DNA of 64,000 nucleotides from an uncultured Mycoplasmatota bacterium (GCA_947056845.1 CAMSCJ010000006.1:20396-84395); one strand, 5' to 3'. Counted from the first letter of the stretch, positions 18,023 to 27,537 are shown. Translations and numbers: made by a program. Notes: a model not told the origin generated them from the letters alone.

Positions 18023-20344
18023 ATGATGAAAACAAACTTACCAGTTATCTTGCTTAGAGGAATCGTATTGTTACCAAATAATGATATAAAATTAGAATTT
18101 GAAAAAGGTGATTCTAGTATAATTGTTGATGAAGCTGAAATGTTTCATCATAATAAATTGCTGGTAGTTTGTGAAGCTGAAACAATTAATGAAGTTGATT
18201 ATAAGCATCTTCCTAAAATGGGAATTATTTCTAAATTGAGCCATAAAATTGAGCTACCTAATGGTAGAATTAGAATCGTAATTAGTGGTTTATCGAGAGC
18301 AAAAGTTGATACATATTTAAATGCTGATAAGAAGGATGAAGTATTAGAAGCAATTGTTACAGAATTAAATGATGAAAAAATTGACGAAAAAGAAGAAAAG
18401 ATTTTAATACAGAAAATAAAAAAGGATATGGAATCTCATGTTAAAACTATTTCATATTTAAGCAATAGTATTTTAGATGCTATTAAGCCTTTAGAAAGAC
18501 TTTCTAAAATAACTGATATTGTTGCTATGAGTTTGGCTGTTGATTTAGAACGACTTTTAAAATATTTAGAATGCTTAGACCCAAAAGAACGTACTAAAAT
18601 GTTATTATCAGATATTTATGAAGAAGAAGAAAAATATAATATTGAGAGAAATTTAGAACTAAAAGTAAAGAAAGAAATTGATGATAATCAAAGAGAATAT
18701 TTTTTGAGGGAAAAACTTAAGGCTATTAAAGAAGAATTAGGTGATATTTCCCCAAAGGATGAAGAAGTAGATGAATTGAAGATTAAAATTGAAAAATTAA
18801 AAGCAAATGACAAAATTAAAGAAAGGTTAACTGCTGAGTTAGGACGTTATGAGGTATTATCTAATGTCTCACCTGAAATTAATTTAATTCGTAATTATAT
18901 TGATTGGCTATTATCATTACCATGGGAAGTTTCAACAATTGATAATGAGAATTTGGCAAATGTTAAAGCGACATTGGATTCATCACATTATGGCTTAGAT
19001 AAGGTTAAAGAACGTATTATTGAATTTTTAGCTGTTAAAAAAACAACTAATCGTCTTAATGGCCCGATTTTGTGTTTAGTTGGTCCACCAGGTGTTGGAA
19101 AAACATCGTTGGCGTTTAGTATTGCTAAAGCTATGCATCGAAATTTTGTTAAAATGTCGGTTGGTGGAGTTAATGACGAAGCGGAAATTATGGGTCATAG
19201 ACGTACTTATTTGGGGGCTAATCCTGGACGTATTATTACTTCAATGAAAAAGGCTAAAAGTAATAATCCCGTATTTTTGATTGATGAAATTGATAAAATG
19301 ACTAAAGATGTTAAGGGTGATCCAGCAAGTGCTTTATTGGATGTTTTAGATCCTGAGCAAAATTATCTATTTAGTGATAATTATATTGAAGAAGAATTTG
19401 ATTTATCAAATGTTATGTTTATAGCAACAGCTAATTATATAGAACAAATACCAGAGGCTTTAAAAGATCGTTTAGAAATTGTTCGCTTATCTGGTTATAC
19501 GGAATTTGAAAAGTTGGATATAGCTAAAAACCATTTGCTTCCTAAAATTTGTGAAGAGCATGGCATTAAATTTGATTACATCGATATTAATGACAGCATT
19601 ATTTTAAATGTTATTAGAAATTATACAAAAGAATCTGGTGTTCGTGAACTTGAAAGGCAGTTGGCTACGATTATAAGAAAGATAGTAACATCGATGGTTG
19701 TTAATAATATTAAAATGAGTAGAATTAAGGTTGATGAAGTAATGCTAAAAAAATATTTAGGTAATCCTAAATATCAAGATTATGAAAAAAATAGTGAAGC
19801 AATTGTTGGTGTTGTTAATGGGCTAGCTTATACAGCTTTTGGTGGCGATACATTACCAATTGAGGTAAATTATTATGAAGGAAAAGGTAATTTAGTTTTG
19901 ACAGGCTCTTTAGGCGATGTTATGAAGGAAAGCGCCCAAATTGCTTTTAGTTATATTAAATCTAATGTTCAAAAATTTGGTATTGATTATGAAAAAATAA
20001 CCAAAAATGATATTCATATACATGTACCAGAAGGAGCTACACCAAAGGATGGTCCAAGCGCTGGTATAACGCTTACAACAGCATTAATTAGTGCTTTATC
20101 AGGCTTAAAAATTGACAATAAATTAGCAATGACAGGAGAAATTACTTTAAGGGGTAAAGTTTTACCAATTGGTGGGCTAAAAGAAAAAAGTATTGGTGCT
20201 AATCGTAATGGTATAAAACGAATTATTATTCCGATTGATAATATAGCTGATTTAGAAGATGTTCCAAAGGAAATAAAGGAAAAAATTGAATATATACCAG
20301 TTAAAACTTATGAGGAAGTATTTAAAATAGTACAGGATGGATAA
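18023..20344 (+). CDS. lon: ATP-dependent protease Lon
   Basis: A 773-residue cytosolic AAA+ serine protease. It has an N-terminal substrate domain, a coiled coil around residue 220, Walker A GPPGVGKTS (about 355), FLIDEIDKM as Walker B, and the proteolytic Ser in PKDGPSAGITL (about 678) with Lys in LRGKVLPIGGLKEK (about 720). GGAGGTG precedes tandem ATGs at 18023/18026. The reading frame extends upstream only through untranscribed promoter sequence. It overlaps the following broken gene by eight bases. In Bacillus, lon is near spoVID and ysxE, as here. Confidence 0.95.
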   Translation: MMKTNLPVILLRGIVLLPNNDIKLEFEKGDSSIIVDEAEMFHHNKLLVVCEAETINEVDYKHLPKMGIISKLSHKIELPNGRIRIVISGLSRAKVDTYLNADKKDEVLEAIVTELNDEKIDEKEEKILIQKIKKDMESHVKTISYLSNSILDAIKPLERLSKITDIVAMSLAVDLERLLKYLECLDPKERTKMLLSDIYEEEEKYNIERNLELKVKKEIDDNQREYFLREKLKAIKEELGDISPKDEEVDELKIKIEKLKANDKIKERLTAELGRYEVLSNVSPEINLIRNYIDWLLSLPWEVSTIDNENLANVKATLDSSHYGLDKVKERIIEFLAVKKTTNRLNGPILCLVGPPGVGKTSLAFSIAKAMHRNFVKMSVGGVNDEAEIMGHRRTYLGANPGRIITSMKKAKSNNPVFLIDEIDKMTKDVKGDPASALLDVLDPEQNYLFSDNYIEEEFDLSNVMFIATANYIEQIPEALKDRLEIVRLSGYTEFEKLDIAKNHLLPKICEEHGIKFDYIDINDSIILNVIRNYTKESGVRELERQLATIIRKIVTSMVVNNIKMSRIKVDEVMLKKYLGNPKYQDYEKNSEAIVGVVNGLAYTAFGGDTLPIEVNYYEGKGNLVLTGSLGDVMKESAQIAFSYIKSNVQKFGIDYEKITKNDIHIHVPEGATPKDGPSAGITLTTALISALSGLKIDNKLAMTGEITLRGKVLPIGGLKEKSIGANRNGIKRIIIPIDNIADLEDVPKEIKEKIEYIPVKTYEEVFKIVQDG

Positions 20345-21097
20345 TTGGATGAAACAAAAAATATTAACGATAAATCAAGATATTTATGTTGAATATTATA
20401 GTATGTCGTATGTTTTATCGCTTTTATGTTTAAAAGATGTATTATCTAAACTTGAGAATGATTATTCAATGGATTTAGTTAAAGAGAGTGATTTATTAAG
20501 TTTTATCTATAGTGTTTTAATAGATGATTATATCGCATTTATTAATGGTGATTCACGAATAGAAGGTAATTTAAATAAAATAATTCTAAATTCTTCTAGT
20601 AGTAATAGTGAAATTGTAAATAAAATTAAAATATTTTTAAATTCTTTTGAGCATCCCCCAATATACTAATGAACCATTTTTGAGAATGAATTATGTGTGG
20701 CGAAAATATGAATTTGATAAATTGGGAAAAATAAAATCAAGATATTATAATAATTTATCTAATAAATTTTTACTTGATCATAAAGAACAAATTTATGATT
20801 TAATAGCCTTTGATTTTCGTCTAATCTCAGCTTATGAAGATTTAGAAACTAATGTTGAACAATTTATTTAATGAATGCTTAAATAATTATCAGTTATTTT
20901 CTAGTATTAACTATTTTAAATTGGCCTATCCAATGATGTTTCTGGATGATTGCTTTTTAGAATTTTCTAAGGATATACTTGAATTGCAGTCAGCAAATAA
21001 ATTTAATATTGTTGGCGGGAATTGTTTGATTGAAAATTGTGCTAAACAAAATAGGAAACTTTTAAAACATGTTAAAGAAAATTTAAAAAAGCTATAA
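20337..21097 (+). pseudogene. broken first member of a tandem paralog family
   Basis: Three overlapping short frames (20337-20669, 20647-20871, 20852-21097) together match the length and order of the next gene (21152-21925). Frame 2 has NYVWRKYEF against EQYVIREFG. Frame 3 has SINYFKLAYPMMFL against SINYFLTVYPHLFL. Each break is a +1 shift; the first falls at a CCCCC run (near 20655), where four C residues would restore the frame. It begins by overlapping the lon stop. It may be decayed, contain sequencing or assembly errors, or be phase-variable at the C tract. Confidence 0.7.
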
Positions 21098-21151
21098 GAT
21101 AATTATAAAATGTTTATAGTACTTGTTAAGATGTGAGAGGGATAAATTTAT

Positions 21152-21925
21152 ATGAATCAAGAAGGGAAAAATACGTTATCATTTGAAAAATACGAGCGTA
21201 ATGTTAATTTTCAATTACTTATTAATTCGTTAGTTTTTGCTAATGGTATTGGTAGTTATATACGTAATAATAAAATTGATATAATCGCAAAATCGGATAT
21301 TTTTATTAGTCTGTGTAATTATTTAATAAATAAACAAAATGCGAATATGTTTAATATGCGGAATAAGAATAATTTGTATTTTTTAATTGATTATTTGACG
21401 GGCTTTGATAATACACCAGAAACAATAAGGATGAATAGAATTTTAGATGAATTACGTGGAATGGTTAATCAAATGAGAAATGATAATTATGCATATTTAT
21501 GTGAACAATATGTTATAAGAGAATTTGGTATTTTTAATTTTAAAAGTAATTTACGCAAATTAAATAAAAGTTTTGATTATGATTATATGCTATTTGAAAG
21601 AGAATATTATCAGTCCATTAATAATGATTATATGGTTTTTTGTTTATTAAAATCATCTGATGAATGTTATTTGGAGAATGCTAAACACTTTTCTTTAACT
21701 AAAGATTTTTATAGAAGTATTAATTATTTTTTGACAGTTTATCCCCATTTGTTTTTAAATCTTAAATATTTTAATAGGGTTATAGATATTATTAAAAATG
21801 GTGATTATCAGATGGAAAAACTAGGATTAGAGAATGTTGATATAGATTTTATTGATTTATCCAATGTAACTAAAAGGATGGTGAATAAATTTGAGAGAAA
21901 AAATCGACGAATTTTTTATACATGA
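21152..21925 (+). CDS. uncharacterised paralog family member
   Basis: A 257-residue protein of unknown function, related to the broken gene before it and more distantly to the one after it. Shared landmarks are an N-terminal helical block with an isoleucine-rich SD segment (IIAKSDIF), a central EQYVIREFG, and a C-terminal SINYFLTVYPHLFLN. It is predicted soluble and helical. GAGAGGGATAAATTTATATG sets the start. It overlaps the next gene by 35 bases, so the two are coupled. Confidence 0.6.
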   Translation: MNQEGKNTLSFEKYERNVNFQLLINSLVFANGIGSYIRNNKIDIIAKSDIFISLCNYLINKQNANMFNMRNKNNLYFLIDYLTGFDNTPETIRMNRILDELRGMVNQMRNDNYAYLCEQYVIREFGIFNFKSNLRKLNKSFDYDYMLFEREYYQSINNDYMVFCLLKSSDECYLENAKHFSLTKDFYRSINYFLTVYPHLFLNLKYFNRVIDIIKNGDYQMEKLGLENVDIDFIDLSNVTKRMVNKFERKNRRIFYT

Positions 21926-22610
21926 GATTGTTTTTAATGAACAACCAATTTATGCTATAAAAAATGCTAAAGGTAAAAAAATTAACAATGAATATTTAAA
22001 TTCACTATTGGTTTTAATAGATGATTTTATTCTTGTTCATAATGATATGCAAGCATTTGATGATTTTGTTGTCAATAATCTTTATGGAATTATTAATTTT
22101 ATAAGGCATAATTATGAGTATACTAATGATAGTGAAAAGGAAATAAAATATCAATTTTATAACGATTTAATATCAAGATTAAAAAATGCACTTAGAAATA
22201 ATGATGACGAATTTTATAAGCAACAGTTTAATGAAAGAGGAATATACTTAGATTATAAATTTAATATTGATAAATTTATTATGCCAGAACAACTTAGAGA
22301 TGAGGTAAGATGTTCTTTGAGCTTTGATAATTTTTTCTATGATATTTTGACTAAAAGAATTGAAAATGTTTCACAAAGTGAAAAGGAGATGCTTACTATG
22401 AATACATTATTTTTATATAGTGTTAATTTTTTTGTATTAGAGTGTCCCAATATATTAGATAAAAATTTGCTTTTAAAGTATGTACTTTTAGAGAATAAAA
22501 AAATATTTGAGAGTTTTAAATTTAGATTAGGGTTAAATCATGAATATGAAAAAACTAATTGTTTAGTAAAATCTTCAAAACAATTTCTTAAAGAATTTGG
22601 ATGGTCATAA
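21891..22610 (+). CDS. uncharacterised paralog family member
   Basis: A 239-residue protein. TTG at 21891 is used, with AAGGATGGTG upstream. The C-terminal YSVNFFVLECPNILDKNLL mirrors the SINYF...YP block of its neighbour, so it belongs to the same family despite low overall similarity. No motif suggests an activity. The cluster lies between lon and the spoVID-like gene, the position occupied in Bacillus by engB and the hem genes. Confidence 0.6.
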   Translation: MREKIDEFFIHEIVFNEQPIYAIKNAKGKKINNEYLNSLLVLIDDFILVHNDMQAFDDFVVNNLYGIINFIRHNYEYTNDSEKEIKYQFYNDLISRLKNALRNNDDEFYKQQFNERGIYLDYKFNIDKFIMPEQLRDEVRCSLSFDNFFYDILTKRIENVSQSEKEMLTMNTLFLYSVNFFVLECPNILDKNLLLKYVLLENKKIFESFKFRLGLNHEYEKTNCLVKSSKQFLKEFGWS

Positions 22611-22659
22611 TTCCATCTTTTTTTAATATACTTTAATGAATAGGAAAGGAGAAGTAGGA

Positions 22660-23475
22660 ATGAAAAAAATTGTTCCTTTTAAAAAAGAAATTATATTTAA
22701 AACTAATGTTTCGGAGATTACAAGTATCTCATTAGAACATAATTTACACATTGAGGATAATAATTTAATTACTGGGAATTTTATTATTAGCGGTGAATAT
22801 AAAGTCGCTGATACAAGTATTAATACAGAAGTATTTAATTTTGAATTACCATTTGATATCAATGTTGATGATAAATATGATTTAAATAATGTAAATGTCG
22901 ATATTGATGATTTTTATTATGAAATTGTAAATAATAAATCATTAGAAGTTAATATTGAAGTTTTAGTTGATAAGTTAATTGAAAAGCCATTGATGGAAAC
23001 ACGAGAAGAGCAATCGCTAGAAGATGTATCTGATGTTGTTGCTAATGAAAGAATGGTTACTGTGGATAGTAGTCAAAGTTATGAAAATGATGAAGTAGCA
23101 TGTGAAAATGGAGAAGAGGAAACAGAAATTATGGAAAGATGTATTGAAAAAGAGGATATTTTAGATGGTAATGATTCTATGGATTTTGATGCTAACAATT
23201 TTAATCAGATGGATGAAAAAAGGTTAGACGTTATTACCCAAGTTAATGAAACAAAAAGTATTGAGAAAATTAATTCTTTGTTTGATAATTTAGATTCTAG
23301 TACAGAAACTTATAAAACGTATAAAGTTTGTATTATTAGAACAGGGGATACGATAGAAAGTGTTCTTCAAAAATATAGTATTTCTAAAGAAGAATTAGAA
23401 AAATATAATAGTTTATCTGATGTAAAGATTGGTGATAAATTAATTATTCCATCAGTTAATGATGAGAAAATATAA
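22660..23475 (+). CDS. SpoVID-like LysM protein
   Basis: A 271-residue protein with three regions. The N-terminal beta-rich domain (about 1-110; LEHNLHIEDNNLITGNFIISGEY) resembles the SpoVID/SPOCS-type domain. An acidic, low-complexity linker runs from about 115 to 210. A C-terminal LysM domain begins at RTGDTIESVLQKYSISKEELEKYN. ATG at 22660 follows AGGAG. In Bacillus, SpoVID is a spore coat morphogenesis protein encoded next to ysxE near lon, and that order is kept here. Whether this organism sporulates cannot be told from the window. Confidence 0.65.
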   Translation: MKKIVPFKKEIIFKTNVSEITSISLEHNLHIEDNNLITGNFIISGEYKVADTSINTEVFNFELPFDINVDDKYDLNNVNVDIDDFYYEIVNNKSLEVNIEVLVDKLIEKPLMETREEQSLEDVSDVVANERMVTVDSSQSYENDEVACENGEEETEIMERCIEKEDILDGNDSMDFDANNFNQMDEKRLDVITQVNETKSIEKINSLFDNLDSSTETYKTYKVCIIRTGDTIESVLQKYSISKEELEKYNSLSDVKIGDKLIIPSVNDEKI

Positions 23476-24358
23476 TGCTTTATTTGAAAAATATTCTATT
23501 GTACCAACTAAGTATGAATTTTATAAAAATGTAACGATTGTTAATACTGATAACAAAAAGTATGTTATAAAGGAAAAAAATCGCGAAGATAAATATCCTA
23601 TTTTTAATTATTTAAATTCACGAAACTTTGATTATTATCCCAAAATTTTAAGTGATATGGATGATGAATACGAGATCACAGAGTATATTGAACAAGTGGA
23701 TATGCCTATAGAGCAGAAAATGTCTGATATGGTTGATTTGGTAGCATTATTACATAGTAAAACAACACATTATGAAGAAGTAGATGAAGAGGAATATAAA
23801 GAAATTTATGAAGACATTAATAATAATATTGCATATTTATATAGTTATTATACAGATTTAATTGCTGTTGCTGAGAATAGTATCTATATGAGTCCTAGTC
23901 AATATATGTTAGCTTTAAATATTTCTAAAATATTAGGTGCTTTAAATTTTTGTAAAGATGAAATTGATAAATGGTATAAGCTTGTTAAAGAAAAAAGAAA
24001 ACAACGGTTAGTTGTTTTACATAATAATTTAGATTTAACACATTTTATAAAAAATAAGGGATCATATTTAATTAGTTGGAATAAAGCTAAAATTGATATA
24101 CCTATTTTTGATTTATATAAATTATATCGTCGTCATTCTTTAAATTATGAATTTTCAGAAATATTTAAAAGATATGAACATTCTTATCCATTGCTTGAAG
24201 AGGAAAAAAAATTATTTTTTATCCTTATATCTTTACCAGATAAATTAGAATTTGGTTCATCGGAATATCAAACATGCAGCGATATAAGCAATATTATTGA
24301 AACTTTAGCAAGAACCGAGAATTTTATATCACCATATTATTCGAAAAATACAAAATAG
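23459..24358 (+). CDS. YsxE/CotS-like kinase-fold protein
   Basis: A 299-residue protein with the layout of CotS/YsxE-type spore coat proteins (aminoglycoside-phosphotransferase fold). It has an N-terminal lobe with YVIKEKNR and a linker TEYIEQVDM. The degenerate catalytic loop LHNNLDLTHFI stands where HGDxxxxN occurs in active kinases. SWNKAKIDIPIFDLYKLYR stands where the metal-binding Asp would be. The altered residues suggest a pseudokinase. It overlaps the SpoVID-like gene by 17 bases, as expected for a spoVID-ysxE unit. Confidence 0.65.
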   Translation: MMRKYNALFEKYSIVPTKYEFYKNVTIVNTDNKKYVIKEKNREDKYPIFNYLNSRNFDYYPKILSDMDDEYEITEYIEQVDMPIEQKMSDMVDLVALLHSKTTHYEEVDEEEYKEIYEDINNNIAYLYSYYTDLIAVAENSIYMSPSQYMLALNISKILGALNFCKDEIDKWYKLVKEKRKQRLVVLHNNLDLTHFIKNKGSYLISWNKAKIDIPIFDLYKLYRRHSLNYEFSEIFKRYEHSYPLLEEEKKLFFILISLPDKLEFGSSEYQTCSDISNIIETLARTENFISPYYSKNTK

Positions 24359-24508
24359 GATAAATAAAATAAAAATAAATAAAATAAAGATACTGAAGCG
24401 TGAGACAATAAAAAAGGCAATAATAAACTGATAAATTAATAAAACTGAAAAAATGCATAAAAATATTAACCATTTTCCTCGACAACGCCACCAATTACCA
24501 TTAGGCAT
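24329..24508 (-). CDS. possible small membrane protein
   Basis: A 59-residue reading frame starting MPNGNWWRCRGKW and continuing as nearly uninterrupted hydrophobic residues. TAGGTGA lies five bases before the ATG on the minus strand. It overlaps the 3' end of the YsxE-like gene by 30 bases. It could be a real single-span or hairpin membrane peptide or a chance open frame in AT-rich DNA. Nothing else is visible in 24,359-24,680. Confidence 0.35.
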   Translation of the reverse strand: MPNGNWWRCRGKWLIFLCIFSVLLIYQFIIAFFIVSRFSIFILFIFILFILFCIFRIIW

Positions 24509-24683
24509 AAATATCACCTACAACATTTTATTCAATATTGAACTAATTGTATGGGTTTATAAAATAATATTTAATTAAAATATTATTTTTTTTGTATAGT
24601 GTTTTATTTTTTTGGAATAATAATAATGAATTATATAGGTTTACAAATATAATTTTTAATATGACAAAAAAATATGTCGAATA

Positions 24684-24713
24684 TTGACAGTAGAAACTTT
24701 TTTGTGATATATT
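24684..24713 (+). promoter_or_regulatory. promoter of the prepilin gene
   Basis: TTGACA (24684-24689) and TATATT (24708-24713) with an 18-base spacer. Confidence 0.6.
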
Positions 24714-24742
24714 ATTATTGTAGAAAAATAGGAGGTAGAAAA

Positions 24743-25186
24743 ATGAAATTAAATAAGAAAGGTTTTACTTTAATCGAGTTGTTAGCTGTTATTGTTATCT
24801 TAGCCATTATTGCGTTAATTGCTGTACCTCAAATATTAAATATTTTGAATAAAGCAAGAAAAAGTGCTGCTGCTGACTCTGCTTATGGTGTTTTAAAAGC
24901 TGCTGAAACAGATGCATTGCAATATATGATGGATAATAATGGTGCTTCTCTTGGGGCTATTACTTATACTTGCGATGGTACTGAATGTTCATATACACCA
25001 ACAGTAGCAGAAGGTGAAACAGCTAAAAAGCGAGTTCTTGATTTTAAAGGAACAAAACCAACAAGTGGTGGAGTACAATTAGACGCAAAAGGAAATGCGA
25101 CTATTGCAACTAGTTTAGTAATAAATGGATTTACTTGTACACAAAATGGTGATGCAGTATCTTGTGATAATGATACTACTAAATAA
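24743..25186 (+). CDS. type IV pilin-like protein (prepilin)
   Basis: A 147-residue secreted or surface pilin. The class III signal KKGFTLIELLAVIVILAIIALIAVPQ is typical: prepilin peptidase cleaves between G and F and methylates F, and the hydrophobic helix packs into the pilus core. The globular part has two cysteine pairs (TCDGTEC and TCTQNGDAVSC), likely disulfides. ATG at 24743 follows GGAGG. No assembly ATPase, platform protein or prepilin peptidase lies within the window, so it is an orphan here. It has its own promoter and terminator. Confidence 0.85.
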   Translation: MKLNKKGFTLIELLAVIVILAIIALIAVPQILNILNKARKSAAADSAYGVLKAAETDALQYMMDNNGASLGAITYTCDGTECSYTPTVAEGETAKKRVLDFKGTKPTSGGVQLDAKGNATIATSLVINGFTCTQNGDAVSCDNDTTK

Positions 25187-25192
25187 AATTAG

Positions 25193-25215
25193 AGAACAGA
25201 AATGTTCTTTTTTTG
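25193..25215 (+). terminator. prepilin gene terminator
   Basis: AGAACA / TGTTCT stem, GAAA loop, then a run of seven T residues. Confidence 0.75.
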
Positions 25216-25264
25216 TTGAAATAATTATATAAGCTTAAATTTAACTGTTGTGACAAAACTGTAA

Positions 25265-25293
25265 TTGAAAAAATTTAATAAAAGTGTTATACT
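25265..25293 (+). promoter_or_regulatory. promoter of the LTA-synthase-like gene
   Basis: TTGAAA (25265-25270) and TATACT (25288-25293), 17-base spacer. Confidence 0.6.
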
Positions 25294-25319
25294 GATGTAG
25301 TATGAATTGAGGTGTTTTT

Positions 25320-27332
25320 TTGAAAGAAAAATTTAAATCGATAATTTCAAAGATTGGACTATATTTAAAAACAAATAAATTGTTTTTTGTGTTTGTATTA
25401 ACATCAGTTGGGAATGCTACTTTATTACGGTTTTTAACAGTACAAAATTATTTCGAAATAAAGCCATTATTGGCTGATATAGGGGTGGTTTTATTTGTTG
25501 GTTCTTTTGGTTATTTTTTTAAACCCAAAAATCAATTTAAATATTATTTCGCATGGTCAATATTTTTTACCTTTTTATGTATAGTTAATTCTATGTATTA
25601 TACAAATTATATGTCATTTGCATCTATTTCACTTTTGGCTACTTCATTACAAGTTATTGATGTAGGTGATGCGGTTGTTCAAAAGATTATGGAATTAAAA
25701 GATTTTAGTTATATATGGCAAGTTGTTGCTATGATTTTTGTGCATGTTTATTTAAAAAAGAAAAATTATTATGAATATGTTAAGGATATAGAAGTTGGAA
25801 AGGTTCGTGCTCTAAATACAATAGTTACAAGTTTGATTTTTTTTGGTTTTTTTATTTCAACATTAACAGGTCTTGACATTAGCCGTTTTGGAAAACAATG
25901 GAATCGAACCTATCTTGTTATGAATTTTGGTTTATATACATACCAGGCTAATGATATTTTTGTAAGCTTCAAAACCAAAATTAGTCCTTTATTTGGCTAT
26001 GATGAGGCAGCTAAAGAATTTAGGGATTATTATGCGTTAAAAAATGAAACGAAGCCAGAGGCCAATGAATATACTAATATATTAAAAGGTAGAAATGTTA
26101 TTGCGATTCATGCCGAAAGTATTCAACAATTTACAATGAATACAACATTCAACGATAAAGAGGTTACACCTAATTTAAATCGTTTAGCTAGTGAGGGCTT
26201 ATATTTTTCCAATTTTTATGCCCAAGAAAGTGTTGGGACTAGTAGTGATAGCGAGTTTACTTTATTGACGTCTTTAATGCCAGCGACAAATGGGACAGTG
26301 GCTGTTAGCTATTGGGATAGAGATTATAGTACTAGCTTAAAGTATTTGAAAGATATGGGTTATTATAATTTCAGTATGCACGCTAATAATGGAACTTTTT
26401 GGAATCGAAATATGATTCACCCAAAATATGGTTATGATAAATTTTATTACTATACTAAAGATTATGAAATTGATGAAATTTTAGGTATGGGACTTAGTGA
26501 TAAATCTTTCTTTAGACAATCTGTACCTAAAATAAAAGAGATAAGCGAGAATAATCAAAACTTTTATGGTACAATGCTAATGCTTACAAATCACACGCCT
26601 TTTGATGCCGCTAAGGAAATTGATTTTGATGTTGATTATAAATATGATAAGATTGATGAAGAGACTGGAGAACATATTGTGACATCAGCACCATTTATGG
26701 AGGGAACAACTTTAGGGGACTATTTTAAAACAGTTCATTATGCTGATGAGGCAATTGGGGAATTTATTAATCAACTGGATGAAGCTGGATTACTTGAAAA
26801 TACAGTCATTGTTATTTATGGTGACCATGATGCTAAAATAAAAAAATCGGAATATTTATATTATTATAATTATGATCCTTATACAGAATCTGTTATAGAA
26901 GAAGATGATCCTGATTATAAGGATATGGACTATTATGATTATGAGTTAAATAGAAAAGTTCCATTTATTATTTGGACTAAGGATAAAAAAGTTCAAGGTG
27001 AAATTTCTAAAGTAATGGGGATGTATGATGTTTCTCCAACTTTAGGTAATATGCTAGGATTTTATAATGAATACGCTTTAGGTCATGACATTTTTAGTAC
27101 TGATGATAATATTGTTGTATTTCCTGATGGTAGTTGGATAAGTGATATTATGTATTATAGTAGTTCTAAGGAAGAGGGGAAATTGCTTAATCCTGATGCA
27201 ACTATTAGCTCAGAATATATTGAAAAAAATAATGAATATGCTGAAAAAATAATTGAGGTATCTAATGATATTATTATATATGATCTTATAAAAAGGACTA
27301 AAGAAGAAGAAGAAATATTGAATGATGAATAA
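25320..27332 (+). CDS. LtaS-type sulfatase-fold membrane enzyme
   Basis: A 670-residue protein with about five N-terminal membrane spans (first 210 residues) followed by an extracellular alkaline-phosphatase/sulfatase domain, as in lipoteichoic acid synthases. Family landmarks are HAESIQQF (metal Glu), GTSSDSEF with the catalytic Thr near residue 305, TNHTPFD and YGDHDAKI (metal Asp/His). It would transfer glycerophosphate from phosphatidylglycerol onto a glycolipid-linked chain, but related enzymes prime or modify other polymers. TTG at 25320 follows GAGGTG. Confidence 0.82.
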   Translation: MKEKFKSIISKIGLYLKTNKLFFVFVLTSVGNATLLRFLTVQNYFEIKPLLADIGVVLFVGSFGYFFKPKNQFKYYFAWSIFFTFLCIVNSMYYTNYMSFASISLLATSLQVIDVGDAVVQKIMELKDFSYIWQVVAMIFVHVYLKKKNYYEYVKDIEVGKVRALNTIVTSLIFFGFFISTLTGLDISRFGKQWNRTYLVMNFGLYTYQANDIFVSFKTKISPLFGYDEAAKEFRDYYALKNETKPEANEYTNILKGRNVIAIHAESIQQFTMNTTFNDKEVTPNLNRLASEGLYFSNFYAQESVGTSSDSEFTLLTSLMPATNGTVAVSYWDRDYSTSLKYLKDMGYYNFSMHANNGTFWNRNMIHPKYGYDKFYYYTKDYEIDEILGMGLSDKSFFRQSVPKIKEISENNQNFYGTMLMLTNHTPFDAAKEIDFDVDYKYDKIDEETGEHIVTSAPFMEGTTLGDYFKTVHYADEAIGEFINQLDEAGLLENTVIVIYGDHDAKIKKSEYLYYYNYDPYTESVIEEDDPDYKDMDYYDYELNRKVPFIIWTKDKKVQGEISKVMGMYDVSPTLGNMLGFYNEYALGHDIFSTDDNIVVFPDGSWISDIMYYSSSKEEGKLLNPDATISSEYIEKNNEYAEKIIEVSNDIIIYDLIKRTKEEEEILNDE

Positions 27333-27341
27333 CTTTTAAAT

Positions 27342-27380
27342 AAAAGAGTATAATTAATTAGAATAATTATACTCTTTTTT
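27342..27380 (+). terminator. terminator after the LtaS-like gene
   Basis: Fifteen-base arms AAAAGAGTATAATTA / TAATTATACTCTTTT with a 7-base loop and T-run. Confidence 0.85.
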
Positions 27381-27400
27381 AAAAAAAATAAAATTTTGTA

Positions 27401-27429
27401 TTGATATAGGTTTGATTTTTTGGTATAAT
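27401..27429 (+). promoter_or_regulatory. promoter of the split host tRNA-Cys
   Basis: TTGATA (27401-27406), 17-base spacer, TATAAT (27424-27429), 12 bases before the mature tRNA 5' end. In the uninterrupted chromosome it would have driven tRNA-Cys and tRNA-Gly together. Confidence 0.75.
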
Positions 27430-27441
27430 CTATTTGTATTT

Positions 27442-27478
27442 GGGTCTATAGCCAAGTGGTAAGGCGTGGGACTGCAAC
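27442..27478 (+). pseudogene. 5' half of host tRNA-Cys(GCA), cut at the anticodon loop
   Basis: GGGTCTA acceptor strand, D arm (GCCAAGTGGTAAGGC), anticodon 5' stem and the full loop CTGCAAC are present. The sequence then diverges (ATCCTGACCC...) and has no T arm and no matching acceptor strand. Its missing half is 35.8 kb away at 63,298-63,341. Joined, the halves give a normal 74-base tRNA-Cys including encoded CCA. Confidence 0.93.
27472..27478 (+). repeat. attL core
   Basis: CTGCAAC, identical to attR at 63298-63304. The flanking anticodon stem (GGGA / TCCC) forms the inverted arms expected for the two integrase core sites. Confidence 0.9.
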
Positions 27479-27511
27479 ATCCTGACCCTAGTCTTTAAAT
27501 ATAAATTGATT

Positions 27512-27537
27512 AGCCCTTATTTTCTGGGCTTTTTTTG
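27512..27537 (+). terminator. terminator just inside the left end
   Basis: AGCCC / GGGCT with a 9-base loop and seven T residues. It would stop transcription coming from the host tRNA-Cys promoter, leaving a short RNA of about 95 bases that carries the half tRNA. Confidence 0.7.

Noticed and set aside
27442..27515. A complete tRNA at the left junction
   Set aside because: After the anticodon loop the sequence cannot form a T arm or an acceptor strand pairing with GGGTCTA.
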